Below the pieces are notes generated by a model that was given only the letters and a program-made list of their open reading frames with translations, was not told the DNA's origin and made no database searches. Below are positions 6,698 through 13,423 of a stretch of 30,301 nucleotides of DNA, one piece after another. The position numbers were made by a program, and so were the translations under genes. Position 1 is the first letter of the stretch; each line of letters opens with the position of its first letter. This DNA comes from Parcubacteria group bacterium GW2011_GWB1_44_7 (lineage in GTDB: Bacteria > Patescibacteria > Paceibacteria > UBA9973 > DSPV01): assembly GCA_000999175.1 (NCBI GenBank), contig LCJJ01000005.1:1-30301 (forward strand). The letters are read 5' to 3'.

Positions 6698-9118
6698 TTA
6701 AATTTTAAGTTTTCCCATTTTCCCCCAATTGGCACCCACTGACACATCGGCGACAATCGGCACTTCTTTGGTGTCAGGAAGCGACAAAACTTCCTCCATA
6801 ATCTCTTTTATTTTCGGCGCGACTGTTTGGACAAGCTCCGCTTTCATTTCATAGAGAAGCTCATCGTGAACTTGGAGCAATAGAAAAACTTTTTCATTTA
6901 ATTTTTCCTGGCACAAAAATTCGTCGGCTCGTGCCATCGCGATTTTAATAATGTCCGCCCCTGTCCCCTGAATCGGCGCGTTAATCGCCGTCCGCTCGGC
7001 GGTGGCGCGGATAAAAGGCAAGGGTGAGTTGAAACCTTCAAAATAGCGCCGCCGGCCGAAAAAAGTCTCGGTGAAGCTCTGCCGCGCCGCCGCCGCTCTG
7101 GTTTCATCCAAATATTTTGCCAAACCGGCAAAAGTTTGAAAATAATTATCGTAAAATTTTTGCGCCTCTTTTCTGTCCGTGCCTAATTGTTGCCGCAAAG
7201 CGTTCACCCCCATACCATACATCACGCCAAAATTGATTACTTTCGCCCGCCGGCGCATTTCTTTTGTCACTTGAACAGGCGGCACATTAAAAACCTGCGA
7301 AGCCGCCGCGGTGTGAACGTCGGCGCCTTCTTTAAAAATTTCAATCAATTTTTTATCGCCCGACAAAAAAGCGGCAATCCGTAATTCCATCTGCGAATAA
7401 TCAAAACTCACCAATTCAAAACCGGGCGCCGCCACAAAACCTTCCCTGATTTCTCGTCCAACATCGGTTTTGTTGGGAATGTTTTGAAGATTTGGGTCGC
7501 GCGAAGCCATCCTGCCAGTTGTTGTCCCCGCTTGAATAAAGGTGGTGTGAAGCCGCCCATTTTTATCAACCAATGTCGGCAATGGTTCAATATAGGTGCC
7601 AAACAATTTCGCTAATTCGCGGTATTCCAAAATCAAAGAAATAATCGGGTGAACTTCGCGCAACTTTTCCAATTCTGATTCTTTGGTGGAAAGCGCGCCG
7701 GTTTTCGCGGTTTTCTTTTGATTTTTAGCTTTCAAACCCAATTTAACGAAAAGCACTTCGCCCAACTGCTTCGGCGAACTGATATTAAAATTTACCCCCG
7801 CCAGTTCCCAGATTTTCTTTTCTAATTCCGCCAGGCGCATCTGATATTTATCCGATAATTTTTTAAAGATATTTTTGTCCAGTAAAATTCCTCGCTCATT
7901 CATTTTTTTCACCACCGGCAAAAGCGGTTTTTCTATTTCTTCAAAAATTTTCAGCAAATTTTTCTTTTTCAGTTCTTCAAATAAAATCTGGCGGGCTTCA
8001 TCGGCTTTTTTGGTTTTAGTAAATTCTAAAATTTCCTCTGGTTTGGGGTCGGTCTTGGCCGAACTCAATAACCAAACCATTACTCCCAATTCTATTTCTT
8101 CCTCTCTTGAGAATTTATCTGTTTTTAAAGCTATTGAAGCTTCAGCAGCTAAGGAAGTCCCGCCTGACGGACGGGCAGGTATCTTGCTACCACCCAACAT
8201 CTGCTCGAATCTTGCGCCCAGCGTCCTAAATTCCAACTCATTAAAAATTCTTTTAACTTTTCCCAAATCAACCGCCTCGCGCCAAGTTTTTTCCGACAAT
8301 TTAAAATCTATCGGTGTATCGCGGCGAATGGTCGCTAAAACTTTGGAAAAAAGCGCCTCTTCCTCATTTTTTTCCAAAAGTTCAATAATTCTTGGCTTAA
8401 CACCAACTTTCTCAAATTGCTTTTTATCTTCCTTAAGCTTTTTATAAATTTCTTCAATCGTTCCAAAATTCACAATTAAATTGGTCGCCGTTTTATCGCC
8501 AATGCCCGAAATGCCGATAATATTGTCCGACGGGTCGCCCGCTAAGCCTTTGTAGTCCGGCAAAAGTTTTGGACCAAAACCAAAGCGTTCCAAAACTTTT
8601 TTCTCGTCATACATAATCGTGTCGGAAATACCTTTGCGCAAAGTAAACACCCGCACCTTATCGCCGGAAACAAGCTGTAGCGTATCCATATCTCCTGACG
8701 CAATAATTATTTCTATTTCTCCAACTTTAAGTTTTTCGCTTTGAATTTTAAGCTTTTCCACGATTGTTCCCAAAATGTCGTCGGCTTCAAAACTCGGGCA
8801 ATCATAAATAGGAATATTAAAGGCGGTAAAAATATCGCGGGAGCGTTTTAGTTGGCTAATTAAATCGCCTTCGGCTTTCGGCCGCTTGGCTTTGTAACCT
8901 TCGTAAGCAATGTGCCGATGAGTAGGGCCAGGCAAATCGTAGGCGGCAACTAGATAATCCGGCTTCAAATCGGCAATTAATTTAATCAGCATTGCCGCCA
9001 AACCGTATAGACCGCCGGTCGGTTCGCCTTTGGCGGTCGCAAAATCCGGCAAGGCGTGATAAGCGCGGTGAATAATCGCGTGGGCGTCTAACAGCACCAA
9101 CCGTTTTTTTTCTTTCAT
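6698..9118 (-). CDS. polA: DNA polymerase I (5'-3' exonuclease plus polymerase)
   Basis: Gap-filling and RNA-primer-removing polymerase, 806 aa. Residues 1-290 are the 5'-3' exonuclease: LLDAHAIIHRAYHALP, FEADDILGT, ASGDMDTLQLV, GLAGDPSDNIIGISGIGDKTA. Residues about 300-400 are a shortened linker where a 3'-5' exonuclease would lie; I see no DxE motif, so proofreading is probably absent. The polymerase domain has motif A FDYSQMELRIA (near 573), motif B RRRAKVINFGVMYGMG (near 620-640, with the dNTP-selecting Phe) and motif C QVHDELLYE (near 748). A GC-rich palindrome in the linker encodes IPARPSGGTS (see 8153-8179). It starts 3 bp after the tsaE stop, so the two are cotranscribed. Confidence 0.95.
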   Translation of the reverse strand: MKEKKRLVLLDAHAIIHRAYHALPDFATAKGEPTGGLYGLAAMLIKLIADLKPDYLVAAYDLPGPTHRHIAYEGYKAKRPKAEGDLISQLKRSRDIFTAFNIPIYDCPSFEADDILGTIVEKLKIQSEKLKVGEIEIIIASGDMDTLQLVSGDKVRVFTLRKGISDTIMYDEKKVLERFGFGPKLLPDYKGLAGDPSDNIIGISGIGDKTATNLIVNFGTIEEIYKKLKEDKKQFEKVGVKPRIIELLEKNEEEALFSKVLATIRRDTPIDFKLSEKTWREAVDLGKVKRIFNELEFRTLGARFEQMLGGSKIPARPSGGTSLAAEASIALKTDKFSREEEIELGVMVWLLSSAKTDPKPEEILEFTKTKKADEARQILFEELKKKNLLKIFEEIEKPLLPVVKKMNERGILLDKNIFKKLSDKYQMRLAELEKKIWELAGVNFNISSPKQLGEVLFVKLGLKAKNQKKTAKTGALSTKESELEKLREVHPIISLILEYRELAKLFGTYIEPLPTLVDKNGRLHTTFIQAGTTTGRMASRDPNLQNIPNKTDVGREIREGFVAAPGFELVSFDYSQMELRIAAFLSGDKKLIEIFKEGADVHTAAASQVFNVPPVQVTKEMRRRAKVINFGVMYGMGVNALRQQLGTDRKEAQKFYDNYFQTFAGLAKYLDETRAAAARQSFTETFFGRRRYFEGFNSPLPFIRATAERTAINAPIQGTGADIIKIAMARADEFLCQEKLNEKVFLLLQVHDELLYEMKAELVQTVAPKIKEIMEEVLSLPDTKEVPIVADVSVGANWGKMGKLKI
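8153..8179. repeat. GC-rich mini-palindrome inside polA
   Basis: The + strand runs GGAAGTCCCGCC-TGACGGA-CGGGCAGG. It encodes an Ile-Pro-Ala-Arg-Pro-Ser-Gly-Gly-Thr-Ser stretch between the exonuclease and polymerase domains (about residues 313-322). Its complement aligns with the element in the trmH-type gene (4234-4257), and its GGAAGTCCCG end recurs in the partial gene at the window's right end. Placement in a linker and the in-frame length suggest a tolerated insertion. Confidence 0.55.
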
Positions 9119-9120
9119 CG

Positions 9121-9606
9121 CTATATTTTACGACACTCTATGGTTCTTGTCGCTTCATCAATAAAAGAAAATTTGATAGTTAAATAATCGGTGGGCAATA
9201 CTTCCGCGACTCGCTCGGGCCATTCCAAAAAAATTAAATTTCTCGGTTCAGCAACGATTTCCTCAAAATCCAATTTCGCTAATTCTGCCCCGCTTTCTAA
9301 ACGATAGGCGTCTATGTGGAAAAGATTTCTAAAATCCCCCACCCTTCGCCCCCCCCTTTTTTCAAAGGGGGAATTTAAAGTGGGCAATTGATAACTTTTT
9401 ATTAGGACAAAAGTGGGACTGGTGATATTTTCTTGAACGCCAAGCGCGCGAGCGGCACATTGAACGAAAGTCGTTTTGCCCGAACCAAGTTCGCCCGAAA
9501 GCGCGACCAAAGTGGCCTCGTCTTTTTTAGGTGTTAATTTTTCTACAAAATCTTGAACAAACTTCTCTGTTTCCGCCAAACTTTTGCTGATTATTTTTAA
9601 TTTCAT
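9121..9606 (-). CDS. tsaE: tRNA threonylcarbamoyladenosine biosynthesis ATPase TsaE, with in-frame insertion
   Basis: TsaE drives turnover of the TsaB-TsaD complex that makes t6A37 in ANN-decoding tRNAs. Of 161 aa, the Walker A motif GELGSGKTT is at 38-46, ITSPTFVLIKSY at 61-72, FHIDAYRLES follows, and LIFLEWPERV is the late motif. Between SPTFVLIKSY and LFHIDAYRL the family normally has a loop of only a few residues. Here about 22 extra residues (QLPTLNSPF...RRVGDFRN, 73-94) are encoded by a half copy of the intergenic palindromic repeat. The reading frame is intact. First gene of tsaE-polA-holA; its promoter places the -10 box 6 bases before the ATG. Confidence 0.92.
   Translation of the reverse strand: MKLKIISKSLAETEKFVQDFVEKLTPKKDEATLVALSGELGSGKTTFVQCAARALGVQENITSPTFVLIKSYQLPTLNSPFEKRGGRRVGDFRNLFHIDAYRLESGAELAKLDFEEIVAEPRNLIFLEWPERVAEVLPTDYLTIKFSFIDEATRTIECRKI
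9331..9377 (+). repeat. Half copy of the large palindromic repeat, inside tsaE
   Basis: AAAATCCCCC-A-CCCTTCG starts the segment, then a C-run, then TTTTTTCAAAGGGGGAATTT. It matches the right arm of the repeat at 10322-10414 (AAAATCCCCCGCCCTTCGGG...CCCCCTTTACAAGGGGGATTTT). The inner hairpin is degraded and the outer pairing (CCCCC/GGGGG) is kept. It lies in frame in tsaE on the minus strand. Confidence 0.7.
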
Positions 9607-9612
9607 CCCATT

Positions 9613-9621
9613 ATTTTATCA
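9613..9621 (-). promoter_or_regulatory. tsaE extended -10 promoter
   Basis: TGATAAAAT on the minus strand, ending exactly 6 bases before the tsaE ATG (9606). No Shine-Dalgarno is present in the 6-base gap (AATGGG), so a leaderless mRNA is predicted. Confidence 0.55.
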
Positions 9622-9656
9622 CTATTTCTCATCTTATCTTATCACAATTTCTAACC

Positions 9657-9724
9657 ATCAAATCCCTCGCACCTAATTTTGCTATCGCGGAAATAGGTGC
9701 AAATGTAAATTTCCTAGATTTGAT
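9657..9724. repeat. Nested inverted repeat upstream of tsaE
   Basis: ATCAAATC (9657-9664) pairs with GATTTGAT (9717-9724), and inside it GCACCTA (9669-9675) pairs with TAGGTGC (9694-9700). Together they make a 68-base hairpin of 8 plus 7 bp with interior loops. It lies between the lipoprotein terminator and the tsaE promoter. No T-run follows on either strand, so it is not an obvious terminator; its role is unknown. Confidence 0.4.
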
Positions 9725-9760
9725 TTGCAAAAAAACAAAACAAACAATGAATAGGAAAAC

Positions 9761-9787
9761 AAAAACCCCGATGTTTCCATCGGGGTT
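9761..9787 (-). terminator. Intrinsic terminator of the lipoprotein gene
   Basis: On the minus strand: AACCCCGATG, a GAAA loop, CATCGGGGTT, then TTT. This is a perfect 10-bp stem with a GNRA loop 24 bases after the lipoprotein stop. Confidence 0.85.
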
Positions 9788-9810
9788 GCGAAATCCGCTT
9801 CAACCGTCAC

Positions 9811-10161
9811 CTAACGATGGCCACGGTGATGATGCTCTTGTTGCCTTCCTGGCCCCCAGGTGCGATGACGGACAAGCCGTCCGCTCTGCCACTCAAACCC
9901 AGCTGAATAGGATGGGTAGGAGTAGTAGATATCCACCGGCGGCGCCACATACACCGGTGTGGTGTATGTTGCTGACCAGCTCGTGGAAGTGTAAGGGATT
10001 AACCCAAACAACCTCCCACTGGATGTCCGCGCCGCGCCGTTGCCATAACCATTGCCGTATCCATACGATGCCGGTGTAACTGGCGGTTGTATCACAGTAC
10101 ACCCCATCAACAACATCGACACCGTTATGACAACGAACAAAACCGACTTGATGTTTTTCAT
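9811..10161 (-). CDS. Small Tyr/Gly/Pro-rich lipoprotein, probably acquired
   Basis: A 116-aa protein. It has a lipoprotein signal peptide: MKNIK, a hydrophobic run, and the lipobox LLMGC with the lipidated Cys at 21. The mature part is low in charge and rich in Tyr, Gly, Ser and Pro (SYGYGNGYGNGAAR; YVAPPVDIYYSYPSYS), and a basic tail ends in HHHRGHR. No family recognised; it resembles small glycine/tyrosine-rich outer-membrane or surface lipoproteins of diderm bacteria. It stands out from its neighbours: it is visibly GC-richer, has a -35/-10 promoter, an untranslated leader, a Shine-Dalgarno-like GAAAGG 7 bases before the ATG, and a strong terminator. These are the signals of a stand-alone cassette and suggest transfer. 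Confidence 0.7.
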   Translation of the reverse strand: MKNIKSVLFVVITVSMLLMGCTVIQPPVTPASYGYGNGYGNGAARTSSGRLFGLIPYTSTSWSATYTTPVYVAPPVDIYYSYPSYSAGFEWQSGRLVRHRTWGPGRQQEHHHRGHR

Positions 10162-10181
10162 TTTTCTGCCTTTCTTCTTTT

Positions 10182-10211
10182 GAGCTCGCCCTACGGCAGC
10201 TCGGGTTTTTT
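10182..10211 (+). terminator. Hairpin plus T-run in the lipoprotein leader, + orientation
   Basis: The + strand has GAGCT-c-GCC-CTAC-GGC-AGCTC, then GGGTTTTTT, which has the form of an intrinsic terminator. No + gene ends here. On the minus strand the same hairpin lies in the 5' leader of the lipoprotein mRNA, where it might shield or stabilise the transcript. It may simply stop antisense transcription. Confidence 0.45.
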
Positions 10212-10233
10212 GACTATCCGAAAACTGCCCAGT

Positions 10234-10262
10234 ATGTTAGCAGGAAAAATAGAAGTTGTCAA
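10234..10262 (-). promoter_or_regulatory. Lipoprotein gene sigma-70-type promoter
   Basis: TTGACA (10262-10257), 17 bp, then TAACAT (10239-10234) on the minus strand. The -35 is a perfect consensus. The start site is expected near 10227, giving a leader of about 66 bases that contains the 10182-10202 hairpin. Confidence 0.75.
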
Positions 10263-10321
10263 GCAGAAAAATTTTAAATGATGGGAATGCCCGAAAATTC
10301 CTTATTTTGAGCCATAAATTT

Positions 10322-10414
10322 AATCTCCCTTGTAAAGGGAGAGCCCCGAGTCCGCGAGGGGGAGGGATTTAAAATCCCCCGCCCTTCGGGCACCCCCTTT
10401 ACAAGGGGGATTTT
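10322..10414 (+). repeat. Large palindromic repeat, copy R1
   Basis: A 93-bp element. The left hairpin CTCCCTTGTAAAGGGAG is followed by a core GAGCCCCGAGTCCGCGAGGG, then GGAGGGATTT and AAAATCCCCC. The inner hairpin GCCCTTCGGGC and the right end CCCCCTTTACAAGGGGGATT complete it. The right end is the inverted copy of the left end (AATCTCCCTTGTAAAGGG) with one mismatch. It lies in the 309-bp space between the divergent lipoprotein and pilB-type genes. Confidence 0.85.
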
Positions 10415-10455
10415 GGGAAACACTTTCACCGTTATTTTTGGAAACTGTCCGAACA

Positions 10456-10464
10456 TGTTAAAAT
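10456..10464 (+). promoter_or_regulatory. pilB-type gene extended -10 promoter
   Basis: TGTTAAAAT ends exactly 6 bases before the ATG at 10471. The gap (AAAACC) has no Shine-Dalgarno. Confidence 0.55.
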
Positions 10465-10470
10465 AAAACC

Positions 10471-12165
10471 ATGTCCATCCAATTTGACGAGGAAAAACAA
10501 AAGCAAAAACTGGAAAGCGCGCGTCATAAAGAAGAAGAGGATTTAGCGCAAACTTTGTCAACGAAATACGCTGTGCCTTATATCAACCTGTCCGGCGTTG
10601 CTATTGCCACCGACGCTCTTCGATTGATAGACGAAAAAACTGCCCGCGATTTGAAAGTCGCGCCCTTTAGTTTAATCGGCAAAAAAGTCGCCGTTGGCGC
10701 ACTTTCTCCGACTAAAGACGGTGTTCCGCAACTGATTCAAAAATTAAAAGAGGACGGTTACGAACCGCAACTTTATATTGTTTCTAACGACAGTTTGGAA
10801 AGAACCTGGATTCGTTACCAAGACCTGTCATTCGCCAAAAGAACCGAAGCCGGTTCTTTGGAAATTTCCAGCGAAGAAGTAAACGCCCTGGCCAAGGAAC
10901 TGGCAACCATCAAAGATACGGCCGCTTTAATTAAAAAAACCATTGATGAGAAACAGCGGTTGCGCGTGTCGCACATTATGGAAATTATTTTAGCCGGCGC
11001 TTTGGCCGCCGAAGCCTCCGACATTCACATTGAACCGGAAGAAAATTACGTCAGAATCCGTTTCCGTTTGGATGGTGTTTTGAATGATGTTTTAAATTTT
11101 GACCACCACACTTACAATTTACTTTTATCGCGGGTTAAATTATTGTCAGGGCTAAAATTAAATGTCAAAGGTGAGGCCCAGGACGGCCGATTCAGCGTCA
11201 AAATCGGCGATGTGGATATTGAAATCAGAACTTCCCTCATTCCCGGCAACTACGGCGAATCAATCGTGCTCCGAGTCTTAAACCCAAAAACCATTGCCGT
11301 GCCTTTTGAAGAATTGGGTATGAATCAAAAACTTCGTGAAGTTATTACTTTTGAACTTAATAAACCTAATGGCATGCTTTTGACCACCGGTCCGACCGGC
11401 TCCGGTAAAACCACCACTCTCTACGCCTTTTTAAAAAAAATTCACACAGCGGCGGTGAAAATCATTACCATTGAAGACCCGATTGAATATCATTTGCCGG
11501 GCATCGTCCAAACCCAGACCGACGACAAGGAATATACTTTTGCCAACGGTTTGCGTTCGGCCTTGCGTCAGGACCCGGATGTAATTATGGTCGGTGAAAT
11601 CCGCGACAATGAAACCGCCGACATTGCCATCAATGCTTCTTTAACCGGCCATTTGGTTTTTTCCACTCTTCACACCAATGACGCCGCCGGCGCCTATCCG
11701 CGGCTCATTGACCTAGGAATAAATCCCAAAATTATCGGCTCGGCCGTTACTTTGACTATGGCTCAACGATTGGTGCGCCGACTTTGTTCATTTTGTAAGA
11801 AAAAAATGCCGCCTAAAGATGCCGACAAAGAAAAAATTGAAAAGATATTGAAAACTTTTCCGCCCAATGAAACCGCACCGAAAGATTGGCAGGTCTTTGA
11901 ATCTGTCGGTTGCGATAAATGCAACCATACTGGTTATAAAGGCCGCATCGGCGTCTTTGAGGGCATCAAAACCGACGAAAGTATTGAAAAATTAATCGGC
12001 GAAAACCCAAGCGACCGTGAAATCCGCAAACTTGCCAGGTCCCAAGGCATTCTGACCATGCAACAAGACGGGATGATTAAAGTTTTAACCGGTGTTACGT
12101 CCTTGGATGAACTGATTCGGGTGGTTGATTTGGAACAAGACACGGAAAAAGAAATCGTCAATTGA
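10471..12165 (+). CDS. GspE/PilB-family pilus or secretion ATPase
   Basis: Hexameric assembly ATPase of type IV pili or type II secretion, 564 aa, cytoplasmic. Residues about 20-125 resemble the N-terminal MshEN/T2SSE_N region (KYAVPYINLSGVAI; APFSLIGKKVAVG). The core has Walker A GPTGSGKTTT (near 307), the Asp box ITIEDPIEYHLPGIVQTQ, Walker B region DVIMVGEIRDNETADIA and the His box TGHLVFSTLHTNDAA. The zinc-binding tetracysteine is present (CSFC...CDKC, then NHTGYKGRIGVFE), as in PilB/GspE and unlike PilT, so this is an extension-type ATPase. No pilin, PilC or PilT gene lies next to it here. Predicted leaderless transcript. Confidence 0.92.
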   Translation: MSIQFDEEKQKQKLESARHKEEEDLAQTLSTKYAVPYINLSGVAIATDALRLIDEKTARDLKVAPFSLIGKKVAVGALSPTKDGVPQLIQKLKEDGYEPQLYIVSNDSLERTWIRYQDLSFAKRTEAGSLEISSEEVNALAKELATIKDTAALIKKTIDEKQRLRVSHIMEIILAGALAAEASDIHIEPEENYVRIRFRLDGVLNDVLNFDHHTYNLLLSRVKLLSGLKLNVKGEAQDGRFSVKIGDVDIEIRTSLIPGNYGESIVLRVLNPKTIAVPFEELGMNQKLREVITFELNKPNGMLLTTGPTGSGKTTTLYAFLKKIHTAAVKIITIEDPIEYHLPGIVQTQTDDKEYTFANGLRSALRQDPDVIMVGEIRDNETADIAINASLTGHLVFSTLHTNDAAGAYPRLIDLGINPKIIGSAVTLTMAQRLVRRLCSFCKKKMPPKDADKEKIEKILKTFPPNETAPKDWQVFESVGCDKCNHTGYKGRIGVFEGIKTDESIEKLIGENPSDREIRKLARSQGILTMQQDGMIKVLTGVTSLDELIRVVDLEQDTEKEIVN

Positions 12166-12190
12166 CCGAAATCTAATCGCCGACTAATAT
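12162..12190 (+). promoter_or_regulatory. Promoter of the intergenic RNA
   Basis: TTGACC (12162-12167), exactly 17 bp, then TAATAT (12185-12190). It begins over the stop codon of the pilB-type gene. The start site is expected at about 12197, 15 bases before the closing stem of the candidate RNA. Confidence 0.7.
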
Positions 12191-12196
12191 CGAAAG

Positions 12197-12390
12197 AAAG
12201 TTCGTTGCCAGAAATCTCTAAGCAATACTTCCGATGTAAACATCAGAAGTTAAACAATTTTTATAAGGGGCACTTGAGTAAAAACGCAAAGCGCAAAACA
12301 AAAATGCCCTCTAAAAATGTCAGTAGGCCTGTGCGGCTTAATTGCTTAGAGATTTATGACAAAGAAAAATCCCGTTTTGGGACTGCCGCC
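12197..12390 (+). ncRNA. Candidate structured non-coding RNA or ruvB leader RNA
   Basis: Closing helix P1 is a perfect 15-bp pair, 12212-12226 with 12341-12355 (AAATCTCTAAGCAAT/ATTGCTTAGAGATTT). Inside it are three helices. P2 (12227-12250) is ACTTC-c-GATG, loop TAAA, CATC-a-GAAGT. P3 (12267-12272 with 12305-12310) is GGGGCA/TGCCCT, with a small CGC-AAA-GCG hairpin within. P4 (12325-12339) is AGGCC-TGTGC-GGCTT. A-rich linkers separate them. The whole space between the pilB-type gene and ruvB is taken up by this and its promoter. The 3' end is uncertain: TCCC-GTTTT-GGGA at 12370-12382 lacks a T-run, so the RNA may end there or continue into ruvB. It does not match tRNA, tmRNA, SRP RNA or RNase P by eye. 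Confidence 0.6.
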
Positions 12391-12412
12391 AGCTTAGCAT
12401 AGTTTATAATTT

Positions 12413-13423
12413 ATGTCAATAAAAGAAAAAACATCGCCGGCGCCGGTTTTTGAGGAAGGTTTTCTGGACCAAACCCTGCGACCTGACAATTTCAACGATT
12501 ATATCGGCCAAGAAAACATCAAAGACAATTTGCGTATCTTGTTGGGGGCGGCCGCCGAGCGGCGTCATCCCCCTGAACACTTGTTGTTTTACGGCCCACC
12601 GGGTTTGGGCAAAACCACTCTCGCCCACCTTATTGCCAAAGAAGCTCGAGCTGCCATTAAAGTGACGGCCGGACCAGCGATTGAAAAAGTTGGCGACCTG
12701 GCTTCCATTTTAACCAATCTTTCGCCGGGCGATGTGCTGTTTGTTGATGAAATTCATCGCTTAAGTAAAGTAATTGAGGAGGTGCTTTACCCGGCGATGG
12801 AATCCGGCTCGCTCAACATTATCATCGGCAAAGGACCGTCGGCGCGGACAATTCAACTGGAACTGCCGCCGTTCACTTTAATCGCCGCCACCACTAAAAT
12901 CGGCGGCGTGTCTTCGCCGTTGCGTTCGCGTTTTTCCGGCGGAGTGTTTAAGTTAGAATTTTACACCAACGAAGAAATTAAAAAAATTGTCGCTCGTTCG
13001 GCAAAAATTTTAGCGACGGCAATTGACGGCGAAGCCGCTGAAGAAATCGCCAATCGCAGCCGCTATACGCCCCGCACCGCCAATTATCTTTTAAAACGCT
13101 GCCGCGACTTCGCCCAAATCAAAAAAGAAAAACTGCGGGTGGAAATTGTCAGAAAAGCTTTGGAACTTTTGGGTATAGATGAAATGGGCTTGAACCAATC
13201 CGACCGAATGATTTTGAAAACCGTCGCCGAAAAATTCTCCGGCGGACCGGTCGGTTTGGGCACTTTGGCGGCCGCTTTGGGCGACGAAACCGGCACCATT
13301 GAGGAATACAACGAACCCTATTTAATGCAAATCGGCTTTTTGGAACGCACACCACGAGGTCGGTTGATTACACCAAAAGGAAAAGAGCATATATTAAAAA
13401 ATAAAAATGGAAATATCAAATGA
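12413..13423 (+). CDS. ruvB: Holliday junction branch migration helicase RuvB
   Basis: The hexameric AAA+ motor that, with RuvA, drives branch migration of recombination intermediates. At 336 aa it is the normal length. After a short variable N-terminus come LRPDNFNDYIGQ, Walker A GPPGLGKTTLAH, Walker B FVDEIHRLSK, sensor 1 TLIAATTKIG and the Arg finger region SPLRSRF. The C-terminal winged helix includes GPVGLGTLAAALGDE and ends in GFLERTPRGRLITPKG. It overlaps yebC by 4 bp, and ruvC follows. RuvA is not in the window. A perfect TATAAT lies only 2 bases before the ATG (12405-12410), too close for a transcript containing this start; no other start in frame is plausible. Confidence 0.96.
   Translation: MSIKEKTSPAPVFEEGFLDQTLRPDNFNDYIGQENIKDNLRILLGAAAERRHPPEHLLFYGPPGLGKTTLAHLIAKEARAAIKVTAGPAIEKVGDLASILTNLSPGDVLFVDEIHRLSKVIEEVLYPAMESGSLNIIIGKGPSARTIQLELPPFTLIAATTKIGGVSSPLRSRFSGGVFKLEFYTNEEIKKIVARSAKILATAIDGEAAEEIANRSRYTPRTANYLLKRCRDFAQIKKEKLRVEIVRKALELLGIDEMGLNQSDRMILKTVAEKFSGGPVGLGTLAAALGDETGTIEEYNEPYLMQIGFLERTPRGRLITPKGKEHILKNKNGNIK

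Noticed and set aside
10182..10211. A riboswitch in the lipoprotein leader.
   Set aside because: The leader is only about 66 bases with one simple hairpin; no known aptamer motif is visible.
12205..12402. A 65-codon open frame (MPEISKQYFRCKHQ...) between the pilB-type gene and ruvB.
   Set aside because: It spans both arms of a perfect 15-bp inverted repeat and three internal helices. Its composition is unlike the neighbours and it resembles no protein; the RNA reading explains the region better.
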